64,000 bases of DNA. It comes from Deltaproteobacteria bacterium (lineage in GTDB: Bacteria; Myxococcota; UBA727; VGSZ01). Numbering within the stretch: the first letter of the stretch is position 1; every line of letters begins with the position of its first letter. A program made the position numbers and the translations under genes. The stretch lies in contig JACOUT010000020.1 of NCBI GenBank assembly GCA_016177705.1, positions 178,674-242,673 on the forward strand, given 5' to 3'. Shown here one piece after another: positions 1-9,518 of the stretch. The notes below the pieces were generated by a model, which saw nothing but the letters and a program-made list of their open reading frames with translations, ran no database searches and was not told where the DNA came from.

Positions 1-393
1 CAGGTCGATCGCCGCACCACGCTCAAGCCAGACGTGCGGCGCCGCGCCATCGCCGAGGCGCGGGCGCGCTGGGGGCCGGCCCGCCCACGCGGGCGCGAGC
101 AAGTGATCACGCTGCACTTCAGCGACGCTGCCGCGCCCTACGTGCTCGCCCGTCCCTGGCACGCGCGCGTCGAGGCCGAGGCGTGGCCCGCCGATCAGGG
201 TGGCGGCCTGCGCATGTCGCTGCGCCTGTCGGGCCAGACCGACATGTTCGAGTCGTGGGTCAAGTCGTGGGGCGCCGAGGTGCAAGTGCTGCGCCCGCGC
301 GAGATGGCCGAGCGCATCGCCGCCGATCTCGAGGCCGCCGCGCGTCGGCACCGCGAGGCAGCGACGCGCTTCGCCGACGAGACGACGGCCTGA
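1..393 (+). CDS. WYL-domain transcriptional regulator, C-terminal part (5' end outside window)
   Basis: The reading frame is open from base 1, so the N-terminal helix-turn-helix lies upstream of the window; 130 residues are visible. The sequence matches the end of YafY/PafC-type WYL regulators. A beta-strand segment (ITLHFSDAAAPYVLARPWH) is followed by the WCX extension, with a strand-loop-strand and then SWVKSWGAEVQVLRPREM, the usual 'wi..fG..vevl.P..lr' ending, and a terminal helix. WYL proteins are cytoplasmic regulators that sense nucleic acid or nucleotide ligands. The ligand and targets cannot be read here. The next gene is on the same strand 85 bases downstream and is a lipoprotein, so no functional link is evident. 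Confidence 0.8.
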   Translation, partial: QVDRRTTLKPDVRRRAIAEARARWGPARPRGREQVITLHFSDAAAPYVLARPWHARVEAEAWPADQGGGLRMSLRLSGQTDMFESWVKSWGAEVQVLRPREMAERIAADLEAAARRHREAATRFADETTA

Positions 394-478
394 GCGCTCG
401 CACCGACCGTGACGCGCCGCGTTCGCCGCTCCTCCCGGCGGCGGTTGCGGGCAGCGATCCGCATGCCATCGTCCATCG

Positions 479-2488
479 ATGCGCGTGTTCGTAATCCTCG
501 TCGTCGGCGCCTCGGTGGCGTCGTGCGCCCCGCCGCCGCTCGACATCCCCGAGGGCTGCTCGCCGCTCGGCGCCACGGTCGACTGCGGCGTGCCGTACCC
601 GAGCGACCTGTTCCTCGTCGACGACCCGACCATGCCCACCGGCAAGCGCGTCGCGCCCGCCGGCGCCGCCAAGCTGCTCACGCAAAGCGGCCTGTCGGGC
701 GACGTGTTCGAGGTGTGGGCGCCCGACGGCTTCTCGCCGGTGACGCCGATGGTCGCGGCGTTCGGCGTCGCCGTCGACCCGGCGAGCGTGCCCGGCTACG
801 CCGCCGATCCGGCCGCCACGCTGCTCGCGGGCGCGCCGACGGCGCTCATCGAGGCAGACAGCGGCCTGCGGGTCGCCCACTACGTCGACGTCGATCCGCG
901 CGCCACCGACGACGCCCGCCGCGCAATCACACTGCGCCCGCTCGCGCGCCTCAAGGAGCGCACGCGCTACCTGGTGGCGCTGTCGGGCCTGACCACGCCT
1001 GACGGCACGCCGGTGCCGCCGCTCGAAGGCTTCCGCCGGCTGCGCGACGGGCAGGCGGGCGGCGACCCGACGCTGGCCGCGCTCGTGCCGCATTTCGACG
1101 CCGAGGTGTTCCCGGTCGTCGAGAAGGCGGGCATCGCGCGCGGCGCCGTGCAGCTCGCCTGGGATTTCACCACGGGCTCGGACGAGCGCACCACGGACGA
1201 CATGCTGCGTGCGCGCGCTGCCGCGCTGGCGGCGCTCGACGCAGCTTCACCGGTGGTCACCGTCGACGGCGTTTTCGAGGACGACGAGGTCGCGCTCGCC
1301 GTCGACGACCACCCCGAGCTGACCTGGCGCGTGGTGTACGGCACCTTCACCGCGCCTCGCGTGGTGGAGGCCAACGAGCCCGGCACCAAGCTGTTGCGCG
1401 GCGCCGATGGGTTGCCTGCGGCAGAGGGCACCATCGACGTGCCCTTCATCGCGGTGGTCCCGGCCAGTGTGCGCGACGGCGCCGCCGGCCTCCCGGTACT
1501 CTTCGGCCACGGCTTCTTCGGCAGCAGGGACGAGCTCGAGGGCTTCGCCGCGCGCAACATCATGAACGAGGTGCGCGGCGTCGGCTTCGCCATCGACTGG
1601 CAGGGCATGAGCGACGCCGACATCGGTCGCGTGGTCGCCACCGTCGGCGGCGAGGTCGACAAGAGCATCGACTTCGCCGAGCGGGTGCCGCAGGCTGTGG
1701 TCAACTTCCATGCGCTGTCGCGCGCCATCAAGGGCGGCGCCTTCTTCATGCATGACGCGTTCACGCGCGCGCCGGCCCGTCCGGGGCGCGACGAGCTGCG
1801 TGTGCCGGTGATCGACGTCTCCAAGCCGCTGTGCTTCGTCGGCATCAGCATGGGCCACATCCTCGGCGGCACCATGACGGCGCTCAACCCCGACGTGCGG
1901 CGCACCACCATGCAGGTCGGCGGCGCTGCCTTCTCGACCATGATGTTTCGCGCGCGGCCGTTCACGCGCTTCTTGTTCCTGATGGACATCTCGATGCCCG
2001 ACGCGCTCGATCAACAGAAGCTGCACGCGCACATGCAGAGCCAGCTCGACCGCATCGACCCCGCCACGTATGCGCGCTTCCTGCTCGACGAGGAGCTGCC
2101 GATCGGCCCGAGCAACGAGCCGGCCGGTCGTCGCGCGCTGCTGCAGATGGGCGTCGGCGATCCGCAGGTGCCGAACGTCGGCACCGAGCTGCACGCGCGC
2201 ACGCTCGGCGTGCCGGTGGTGGCCGGCAGCGCCAAGGACCCCATCTTCGGGCTCGACGACGCGCCGGCGCCGCACCGGGGCTCGGGGCTGTTCGCCTTCG
2301 ACTTCGGCGTCGATACTGCCTTCTACGAGACGGCGGAGCCCGCCGAAGACGGCAACGCGGTGCACGAGGCCGTGCGGCGAAGCCCCGAGGCGCTCGCGCA
2401 GCTCGATGCGTTCTTTCGCGACGGCGTCATCATCAACCCGTGCGGTGAGCGCTGCGCCGTCGAGGTGCCGTCCGGCACCCCACAGTAG
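479..2488 (+). CDS. Lipoprotein with alpha/beta-hydrolase fold (lipase/esterase-like)
   Basis: A 669-residue protein. The N-terminus is a short signal peptide ending in a lipobox (VASC, Cys16), so the mature protein should be lipid-anchored. The first ~300 residues look like the Ig-like/'virulence factor lipase' N-terminal region common in myxobacterial exported hydrolases (CGVPYPSDLFLVDD; a repeated 'RTRYLVALSGLTTPDGTPV' type segment). The C-terminal half carries an oxyanion-hole motif (LFGHGFFGS) and a nucleophile elbow GISMG with Ser457. Asp and His candidates are present further on but cannot be assigned by eye. The substrate is unknown; an ester-cleaving role outside the inner membrane is inferred. 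Its stop lies 16 bases from the convergent kinase gene's stop. Confidence 0.65.
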   Translation: MRVFVILVVGASVASCAPPPLDIPEGCSPLGATVDCGVPYPSDLFLVDDPTMPTGKRVAPAGAAKLLTQSGLSGDVFEVWAPDGFSPVTPMVAAFGVAVDPASVPGYAADPAATLLAGAPTALIEADSGLRVAHYVDVDPRATDDARRAITLRPLARLKERTRYLVALSGLTTPDGTPVPPLEGFRRLRDGQAGGDPTLAALVPHFDAEVFPVVEKAGIARGAVQLAWDFTTGSDERTTDDMLRARAAALAALDAASPVVTVDGVFEDDEVALAVDDHPELTWRVVYGTFTAPRVVEANEPGTKLLRGADGLPAAEGTIDVPFIAVVPASVRDGAAGLPVLFGHGFFGSRDELEGFAARNIMNEVRGVGFAIDWQGMSDADIGRVVATVGGEVDKSIDFAERVPQAVVNFHALSRAIKGGAFFMHDAFTRAPARPGRDELRVPVIDVSKPLCFVGISMGHILGGTMTALNPDVRRTTMQVGGAAFSTMMFRARPFTRFLFLMDISMPDALDQQKLHAHMQSQLDRIDPATYARFLLDEELPIGPSNEPAGRRALLQMGVGDPQVPNVGTELHARTLGVPVVAGSAKDPIFGLDDAPAPHRGSGLFAFDFGVDTAFYETAEPAEDGNAVHEAVRRSPEALAQLDAFFRDGVIINPCGERCAVEVPSGTPQ

Positions 2489-2503
2489 CCGCGCCGAGCA
2501 CGC

Positions 2504-5500
2504 TCACGGAGGCGGCGGGGGCGGCGCCTCCGCCGCCTTCTTCGCCGTCGCCAGGTCGGCCAACATCTGTTCCAGGTCGGCCTTGACCGCGTCCACGTCG
2601 GGACGCCGCTTGAGCGCGAACAGATCGCGCTCGGCCTGCTCGAGGTCGCCTTCGGCGAGGAACAGTCGGGCGCGCTCGAGCAACGCGTCGCGGGCGCCCT
2701 TCGAGTAGGGGTCGGTGTCGACCGCCTGGGTGTACAGGTCGATGGCGCGCTTTGAGTCGCTCTCCTGCTTGGCGCGCTGCCGCAGCTCTTCTTGCCGCTT
2801 GGCCAGGTCGACTCCCTTGGAGCCGGTCGCGGGGGCAGGCGGGGGGGCCGGGGCCGTCGCGTCGACCGCATCCGCCGCCGGCGCCGCCGGCGCAGCGGGC
2901 GCCTCCTCCGCAGGCACGGGCGGCTTCGCCTTGCCGCGATCGTCGTCGTCGCCCGGTGCAGGTCCGGCCGCCGGGGCCGGGGTGGGGGCAGCCGCGGCGG
3001 GCGCCGCCGGCTTCACCGGCGCCACTGCGGTCGACGAGTCGAAGCAGATCATGTGGCAGGCCTTGCCGGCCCCGATGAGCAAGCCCCACAGCACCAGCGC
3101 AACCAGCGCAAGGCGCCAATGGCGTTGGAGGCCGATCTTGCCGTGCTTCCGAACCTGCTCCTGCAGCTCCTTGCGCCCCTTCTCGTCGAGCACCTTCTGT
3201 TTGACCGCCTCCTTGCTGGCCTGCAGCGCGAGCTTGGCCGCTTCTTTTGCCTCACGGCTGCCGTCCTCCAGGCGCGCGCGCAGCTCTTGCTTGACGGCCG
3301 CAACGCCGCGATCGCCGGTGAGCGAGCGGACCGTGTCGCGCCAGGCCTGACGAACCATGCGGATGCCCGCCTCGAGCGAGTCCTTGGGCGGCGGTAGCTC
3401 GGGCTCCTCGGGCATCGGCTGCGCTGCCGGCTGCACCGTCGCCGGCGTCGTGTGCTCCGCCGGGCCGGCGGCGAGCACGGCGCCGCCGGCGGCGTGCCGG
3501 CTCTTGCGCGGACCGACATCGTCCAGCTCGAGCGAGCCCGGCTCGGCGGCGGCCGGCGCCCCGTCGCGCGGCGGGTTGGTCTGCGAGCCGGGTCGCAGGC
3601 TCGGGCGCACCGGCGTCGAACGCGCTGCCAGCGCTTGCTCCTCGGCAGCAGCGCGTGCCGCGTCGCGCATGTCGTCCGAGGCCGCGACCGCCTGCTGGGC
3701 CGCCTTGGCGGCGTTGTCCATGGCCATGCGAGAGAACGGCGCCAACGGGTCGTTGCCGATGACGCGCTCGAGGCGTCCCTGCATGTGCGTGTCGCCGGCC
3801 TGGTAGCGCAAGTAGCGCTTGGCGAAGCCGGCCATGTCAACCAAGTTGCGATGCGACGCCGACAAGTCAGCCAGGCGCCGCAGCACGGCCGGCTGATCGG
3901 GTTTCTTCTCGAGCGCTGCTTCGAGCTCCAGGATCTGCTTGTCGTCGGGCCGCGTGAAGCGGAACCCGTACTCGGCTCGAAGCTGCGTAAGGCCGTTCAT
4001 GGCGTCGAAGCTGTCGGCGTCGAGCAGCGTCGCCTTGTAGTAGCGGAAGCACGCCTCGGCGCTCTCGGGCGGCACCTTTTGCATCAGCTTCTTGGCGCGC
4101 TCCACCTCGAGCACCGCTTGCGCCTTCGACAGCTCCGCGGCCGTGCCGACGGCGTCGCGCGTGGCGGCCGCGACCGCGCCCGGGTGCTGCTTCTGCAAGA
4201 GATCGGCGAGCGCCATCAGGTCGTCTCGCGCCTCGGCGGCCGTCTGGTAGCGCTTGCTCTTGTCCTTCTCGAGCAGGCGCATCACCACCTTCTCGGCAGC
4301 GCCCGGCACAGTCGGGTTGGCGTCGAAGATTGGGCGCGCCTGGCCGCGTGCGATGGCGAACATGGTGGTCGACGGGTTCTCGTGCGCGTACGGGTTGTAG
4401 CCGGCGAGCAGCTCGTAGAAGATGATGCCGGCGGCGAACAGGTCACTGCGCCCGTCGAGCTCCTGGCCGGTCGCCTGTTCCGGGCTCATATAGGCGGGCG
4501 TGCCGAACAGCGCGCCGGTTTTGGTCAGCGTGCTGTCGGTCTGCGCCTTGGCGATGCCGAAGTCGCCGATCTTGACCACGCCCGCCGACGTCAGCATCAG
4601 GTTGGCCGGCTTGAGGTCGCGGTGCACGAATCCCTGAGCGTGCGCGGCGCCGAGGCCGTCCAAGAAGCCCATCATGATGGGCACGGCGAGCGCCGGCGGC
4701 AGCGGGCGGTCGAGCGTCTTGAGCAGCGCGCCCACCGTGCCGGCGTCGACGTACTCCGACGCCATGTAGTACGTGCCGTTCTCCTCACCGAAGTCGAAGA
4801 CGCCGACGATGTTCTCGTGCGACAGCGAGATCGACGCCTTGATCTCGCGCTTGAAGCGCTCGACGAACACCTCGTCCTCGGCCAGATGCGGCTCCATCAG
4901 CTTGAGTGCGCAGGGCCGGCCGGTGCGCGTGTCAGTGGCGAGGTAGACGGTGGCCATGCCGCCGCGCCCCAGGATGCGGTCGATCTTGTAGCGCTTGACC
5001 GCCGCGATCTGCGCGATGCGCTTCATGCGCTGCTTCTGGTGCGCGACGTTCTCCTGATCGTCGGCCTCCGCAGCAGCCGCGAACGAGCCGCCGTCGGCGG
5101 GCGCCGCCTCCGACTCGGCCTGTGGCTCCCCGTAGACCGTGCGCGGCGGACCGGGCTCCGAGGCCGGCTTCTGGCGCGGTGGCGCCTTCTCCCAGTCGAG
5201 CTCGAGCGGCGGCAGGTCGTCGGCGGAGGCCTCGTCGTCGAGCAGGTCGTCGGCCGACAGCGCGGCGAGCGCGCGCTGCTCGGTGTCGGGCGCCACCGGC
5301 TTGTCGACCACGGGCGCCTGGTTCCGCGCCGACAAGCGGCTCGGCGGCGGCGGCGTGAGCTGCGTCGGGGCGATGTCGTCGATCTCGAACGCTTGCCCCG
5401 GCCCCGACGGGCCCTCCGCGGGGCTGCGCGCCGCGGCCACCGGCTGCTGCGGGGCCAGCGCCTTGTGTGGCGTCAGCGGCTTCTGCGGTGTGGGTGCGCG

Positions 5501-6544
5501 CTGCACGGCGGGCGCCGCGGGCGACGCTCCCGACGGCGACGGCCGCGACGGTGACGCCGCGCCCTTGCCCGACGGCGACGGTCGCGGCGGCGCGGCCGGC
5601 GAAGCCGCACGTTTGTCGGACGGCGAGGGCCGCGCTGGCGCCGCCGGTGACGGCGCGGGCGGCGCATCGGTGATGACGGTCGGCTTGGCGGCGAGGTCGT
5701 CCTGCTGGATGCCGTCTGCGGGGGTGGCGAGCGATGGCGCCCGCCGATTGCGCTGTGGCAGCGGCAAGCGCTCGGTGGCGACTTCGTCGCCGGAGGGCCG
5801 CGCCGAGAGCTGTGCCACCGGCACGCCGGTGACGGCGCCGGTCTGCTGGCGCGCGCCTGGTTTGGGCGCGCTCGGCAGCGCGAACGCCGGTACCGCGCTC
5901 GTCGGGTCGTCGAACAGCGGCATGTCGTCGCTGTCGCTGCCGGCGTCGCTCTCGGAGGTGCCGTCGTGCTCCGGCACCGTCGTCATCATGATGGTGGCGC
6001 CGTCAGCCGGCTCGACGTCGAGCGGATCGGCGCTCGCCGTCGGCGGTGGCGCGGCCGCAGTGCGCGGCTCGGGGTCGGTGTGCGAACGCGGCCCACCGAC
6101 CGTCGTGGCCGGTTCGTCCTCCTCGGCGAGGCGAGGCAAGAGCGCCGTGGCGCGCGCCAGGTCGGCGCTGAGCGCGAGGTACGCGTGGTGTGGTGGCAAG
6201 CCGAACGTCGCGCTCTCGGCGCCGACCTCAGGATCGCCGAACACCAGGCACAAGCGGTTCGCCGGTCCCTGCAGCGGCACGGCGCCGATGCGCCGGCACT
6301 GATCGAGGTCGAGGCCAGCGGCCTCGGCGAGCTTGGGCTGGCGCAGCCACGCCATCGGCGCGGGCGGCAGGCCGGTGACGGCGCAGCACGCCTGCAGCAC
6401 GTCTTGCGCACCAAAGCCGAGCGCCACGAGCTGATCGGCGATGTTGCCGACGGTCCGCGCGACCTTGCGCACGCGCGCGATCTGGTCCGGCGTCCCGCCG
6501 ACACCGAGCTCGTCGGCGATCTGGTCGCGTACGGCCTGGCTCAC
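2504..6544 (-). CDS. Ser/Thr protein kinase with MshEN-like N-terminus, membrane anchor and C-terminal TPR-like region
   Basis: A 1346-residue protein starting at GTG 6544, chosen because a GAGGGGA Shine-Dalgarno lies just upstream and the preceding gene stops at 6558. Residues ~1-140 resemble the GspE/MshE N-terminal domain (T2SSE_N; LPPAPMAWLRQPKL, then GAVPLQGPANRLCLVFGDP). A long Pro/Ala-rich linker follows. The kinase domain (~517-780) has a glycine loop (GRGGMA), the lysine in CALKLMEP, catalytic HRDLKPAN near 641, DFGIAK and GTPAYMSPE. One membrane helix lies near 1143-1163, and the C-terminus is TPR-like and ends in poly-Pro. All key kinase residues are present, so it should be active in the cytoplasm. 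It lies 13 bases downstream of a kinase-less paralog with which it probably forms an operon. Confidence 0.85.
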   Translation of the reverse strand: MSQAVRDQIADELGVGGTPDQIARVRKVARTVGNIADQLVALGFGAQDVLQACCAVTGLPPAPMAWLRQPKLAEAAGLDLDQCRRIGAVPLQGPANRLCLVFGDPEVGAESATFGLPPHHAYLALSADLARATALLPRLAEEDEPATTVGGPRSHTDPEPRTAAAPPPTASADPLDVEPADGATIMMTTVPEHDGTSESDAGSDSDDMPLFDDPTSAVPAFALPSAPKPGARQQTGAVTGVPVAQLSARPSGDEVATERLPLPQRNRRAPSLATPADGIQQDDLAAKPTVITDAPPAPSPAAPARPSPSDKRAASPAAPPRPSPSGKGAASPSRPSPSGASPAAPAVQRAPTPQKPLTPHKALAPQQPVAAARSPAEGPSGPGQAFEIDDIAPTQLTPPPPSRLSARNQAPVVDKPVAPDTEQRALAALSADDLLDDEASADDLPPLELDWEKAPPRQKPASEPGPPRTVYGEPQAESEAAPADGGSFAAAAEADDQENVAHQKQRMKRIAQIAAVKRYKIDRILGRGGMATVYLATDTRTGRPCALKLMEPHLAEDEVFVERFKREIKASISLSHENIVGVFDFGEENGTYYMASEYVDAGTVGALLKTLDRPLPPALAVPIMMGFLDGLGAAHAQGFVHRDLKPANLMLTSAGVVKIGDFGIAKAQTDSTLTKTGALFGTPAYMSPEQATGQELDGRSDLFAAGIIFYELLAGYNPYAHENPSTTMFAIARGQARPIFDANPTVPGAAEKVVMRLLEKDKSKRYQTAAEARDDLMALADLLQKQHPGAVAAATRDAVGTAAELSKAQAVLEVERAKKLMQKVPPESAEACFRYYKATLLDADSFDAMNGLTQLRAEYGFRFTRPDDKQILELEAALEKKPDQPAVLRRLADLSASHRNLVDMAGFAKRYLRYQAGDTHMQGRLERVIGNDPLAPFSRMAMDNAAKAAQQAVAASDDMRDAARAAAEEQALAARSTPVRPSLRPGSQTNPPRDGAPAAAEPGSLELDDVGPRKSRHAAGGAVLAAGPAEHTTPATVQPAAQPMPEEPELPPPKDSLEAGIRMVRQAWRDTVRSLTGDRGVAAVKQELRARLEDGSREAKEAAKLALQASKEAVKQKVLDEKGRKELQEQVRKHGKIGLQRHWRLALVALVLWGLLIGAGKACHMICFDSSTAVAPVKPAAPAAAAPTPAPAAGPAPGDDDDRGKAKPPVPAEEAPAAPAAPAADAVDATAPAPPPAPATGSKGVDLAKRQEELRQRAKQESDSKRAIDLYTQAVDTDPYSKGARDALLERARLFLAEGDLEQAERDLFALKRRPDVDAVKADLEQMLADLATAKKAAEAPPPPPP

Positions 6545-6557
6545 GCGGCTCCCCTCA

Positions 6558-9413
6558 TCATGGGGCCCCGCCGGGCGGACCGGCGCCGTCGAGGATGAGT
6601 TGCAGGTCGTGCGCCAAGTCCTTGGTGTCCTCTCGTCGCTTGAGCTTGTTCGCGTCGGCGCGCGCGTGTTCGCGATCGCCGGTGGCCAGATAGAGCTTGG
6701 CGCGCTCGAACAGGGCGTCACGCGCCGCCGTGCCCTTCGGCTCGATCTCGATCGCCTGCGAGTAGAGCACGATGGCGCCGGCCGGGTCGGCGAGGCGCCG
6801 CGCCTCCTCGATCAGCTCGCGCTGGCGCGCGGCTGGTCCCTCTGCTTGTCCGTCCCCTGGTCCGCCGGCCGGTGCGGCGCCTGACCCGTCGGCGGGTGCG
6901 GCGGCGGCCGCGACCCCCGCATCGGCGGGGGCGGCAGCGATGCGGTCCGGCACCGTCGGCGGAGCCGGCACTCGCGGCGCCACGACTGGCTCGAGCGGCG
7001 GCGGCACGGCGGGTAGCTCCATGGGAGACGCCGTGGGCCGGGCCGGTAGGAGCGAACCGAAGCCGCCACGCCCCGAGCGAACGCGCATCACGCCCGCCCC
7101 CACGATGATCAGGACGGCAACCACGCCTGCCGCGATGAGGATCTGCTTGGAGCGGCGATCGCCGCCCGCCGCCGGCGCCGCCTCCTCCTGGCCGTAGGTC
7201 GGCATGGGCGAGTCAATGCCGGGAATGAACGGGGGCGGCGCCGGTGCGCGCGCCGCCTCGCCGACCACCTCGAGCGAGGTCGGCGGCGATGGAGCGGAAC
7301 CGGCGCGCAACACCTGCAGACCGCCGGCCCCACCGCCGCGTCGCGACAGACGCGGGTCCGGCTCCTCGACGACGGGCGGGCGCGCCTGCGGCCGCTGATC
7401 GAAGCGAAGCGGCGGCGCCACCCGGGGCGGTGGCGCCGGAGCCGGCAGGGGCGGGCGCGAGAAGTCGCGCTCGCGGTCGTCCATCTCCTCGAGCGGCGCG
7501 GTCTCGTCGGGCACGGGCGCTTCAACGGCGTCATAGAGCGCCTCGGGCTCGAGGTTGACCGGCTCGAGCGCCGAGGGATCGAGCGCCGATGGTCCGGGCG
7601 CCGGCGGCTCCGCCTCGGTCTCCTGCAGGCCTGTCTCCGGCAGAGACCTGGCACGCATCGGGTGGTCATCGGGCGGGTGCAACATCATCACGCGGCCACG
7701 CCGCTGCGGCGCGACCGACGGCCCGGGTGAGTCGCCTGCGTCGTCGAACCCCGGAATCGGCTTCTTGGCCTCGGGCGCGGGCTGCGCGTCGTCGAAGCCC
7801 GGGATGTGGCGCGCGCCAAAGTCGGACGGCCGGCGCGCAGGCGGCGGCGTCGGTTCCGGCCGCCGCGCCGGCGTCGGCTCACGCAGCGACTCCTCGGCGA
7901 ACCGACGATCGGCCGGCGGGTCCTCGCGCGCCGACGCCGGCTCCGCCGCGACCGGCTTGCCGATAGTGGACAGCGCCGACGCGAGCGGCGACGGCCCGCG
8001 GCGAGCCACCGGAACCGGCACCACCTCCATCTCGGTGGGCGGCTGATGACGCGGCATCGGCTGCGTGGAGGCCAGCTCCACCTCGGTTGCGGGCTGCCTG
8101 CGCAGCGCGGGCTCGTGGGCGGGCCGCGCCGGCGCCGGCGGCTCCTTCGTCGCCCGCGGTGATGGCGGCGGCTCCTTGGTTGCGCGTGGCACGGGCGTCG
8201 GCTTCCGTGGCAGCGGCGTCGCCTTGCGAGGCGGCGGCGTCGTGTTGCGTGGCGGCGCCGGCGTCGGGTCGGTGATGGGCATGGCCGTCGCGGGCCGCTT
8301 CGGCGTCGTCTTGGCGGCGGCCATCAACTGCTCGCGCGACGCGAGCACCGCGACGTGCTCCGTCGGATCGTTGAACGCCTCGTCCTCGAGCGCCGACCCG
8401 GCGGACGCGGCTTCGGCGGCCGCGGGTCTCGCCGGTGTCGCTTTGCCGGCCGCGGCCTTGGCGGGGGGGGCTGCCTGAGCCGCCGCCGCCGCCGGCGCCA
8501 TCATCGCTTCGAGCGCCCCCTTGGTCAGCGCCACGGTGGCGACGTCCTCGTAGTCCTCGTCGTCCGTGGCCTTGGAGGTCGGCAACCGGAACGCGGGCTG
8601 CGCCTTGGCAGCCAGCGACGGCGACCGGGACGGCGGCGGCAGGGACGGCGTGGTTGCGGTGACGGTCGGCTCGACGGCCGCCCGCCCCGCGGGCGAGACC
8701 AGGTCGACCTGCTGCGTGCGCAGGTCTTCGAAGCTGGCGCCCTCGTCGCTGGCGGGTCCGGCGCGCGCGCCGGCCATGACGGCCGCGACCTCGCCGGCGT
8801 GTGGGTGGCGCACGTCCGGAGCCGGCATGGGCGGCGCGCTGCCGGGCACGGTGCGAGTTGCCTCGGCCACCGCGTCGAGCGCGTCGTCGAGCTCGTCGCC
8901 GCCGACATCGATCTCGAGGTCGTCGATCGAGCCCCTCGGCGCAGCGCTGCGCACGGCGAACGCCGCTCGACGCGTCGGGTCGGTCGGCATCGCCTCGGCG
9001 AGCGTCGGCTCGGTCGGCAGCAGCGCCAGCGCGCGAGCCAATTGCGCCGGCATGGCGAGGAAGGCCTTGTGCTGCGGCAGGCCGTGGCTGGTCGCCTCGG
9101 AGGCCGCCACGGGATCGCCATAGGCGACACAGAGGGCGCCCCCCTCGGAGGCCACAGGCACCGCGCCAACCTGACGGAACAGCAGGCCGTCGTCGTAGTC
9201 CACCGGCGGCGGCTTGGGCTCCCGCAGCCAGGCGGGCGACGCCTGCCTGACGCCGGTGGCAGCGGTGGCGCCGTCGAGGATGGCCGCCTGCGGGTAGCCG
9301 AGCTCGAGCAACTGCAGCGCGAGGTTGCCGGTGCGCGGGACGAGCAAGCGCGCCTTGCCAGCCAGCTCGGCCGGCCCGCGACGCACCACCTCCTCCACGA
9401 TCCGTGATCGCAT
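6558..9413 (-). CDS. MshEN-like domain membrane protein, kinase-less paralog of the adjacent Ser/Thr kinase
   Basis: A 951-residue protein. ATG 9413 (MRSRIVEEVV) is preferred over upstream in-frame starts, because the extra residues overlap the divergent VKOR gene and look non-coding. The first ~150 residues match the MshEN/T2SSE_N-like domain of the neighbouring kinase (GAVPVASEGGALCVAYGDP). About 600 residues of Pro/Ala/Thr-rich disordered sequence follow, then one membrane helix (ILIAAGVVAVLIIVGAGV, ~757-778). The C-terminal TPR-like tail (AIVLYSQAIEIEPKGTAARD) aligns with the kinase's AIDLYTQAVDTDPYSKGARD. No kinase domain is present. It may be a scaffold or partner for the kinase; that is inference from homology and adjacency. 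Confidence 0.75.
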   Translation of the reverse strand: MRSRIVEEVVRRGPAELAGKARLLVPRTGNLALQLLELGYPQAAILDGATAATGVRQASPAWLREPKPPPVDYDDGLLFRQVGAVPVASEGGALCVAYGDPVAASEATSHGLPQHKAFLAMPAQLARALALLPTEPTLAEAMPTDPTRRAAFAVRSAAPRGSIDDLEIDVGGDELDDALDAVAEATRTVPGSAPPMPAPDVRHPHAGEVAAVMAGARAGPASDEGASFEDLRTQQVDLVSPAGRAAVEPTVTATTPSLPPPSRSPSLAAKAQPAFRLPTSKATDDEDYEDVATVALTKGALEAMMAPAAAAAQAAPPAKAAAGKATPARPAAAEAASAGSALEDEAFNDPTEHVAVLASREQLMAAAKTTPKRPATAMPITDPTPAPPRNTTPPPRKATPLPRKPTPVPRATKEPPPSPRATKEPPAPARPAHEPALRRQPATEVELASTQPMPRHQPPTEMEVVPVPVARRGPSPLASALSTIGKPVAAEPASAREDPPADRRFAEESLREPTPARRPEPTPPPARRPSDFGARHIPGFDDAQPAPEAKKPIPGFDDAGDSPGPSVAPQRRGRVMMLHPPDDHPMRARSLPETGLQETEAEPPAPGPSALDPSALEPVNLEPEALYDAVEAPVPDETAPLEEMDDRERDFSRPPLPAPAPPPRVAPPLRFDQRPQARPPVVEEPDPRLSRRGGGAGGLQVLRAGSAPSPPTSLEVVGEAARAPAPPPFIPGIDSPMPTYGQEEAAPAAGGDRRSKQILIAAGVVAVLIIVGAGVMRVRSGRGGFGSLLPARPTASPMELPAVPPPLEPVVAPRVPAPPTVPDRIAAAPADAGVAAAAAPADGSGAAPAGGPGDGQAEGPAARQRELIEEARRLADPAGAIVLYSQAIEIEPKGTAARDALFERAKLYLATGDREHARADANKLKRREDTKDLAHDLQLILDGAGPPGGAP

Positions 9414-9518
9414 ACGACGGGCCCCGAGCTTGCTCCCCGAGCCTAGAGCGGCGGCGGGTGCCGACGCGAATCCGTATCCGGGTTGCGAGCCCGGGGCAGA
9501 TTCGGCAGACCAGGCGTC

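Noticed and set aside
3452..5554. A 700-codon open frame on the plus strand
   Set aside because: Antisense to the Ser/Thr kinase, whose catalytic motifs are unambiguous; the shadow protein is low-complexity Arg/Ala/Gly.
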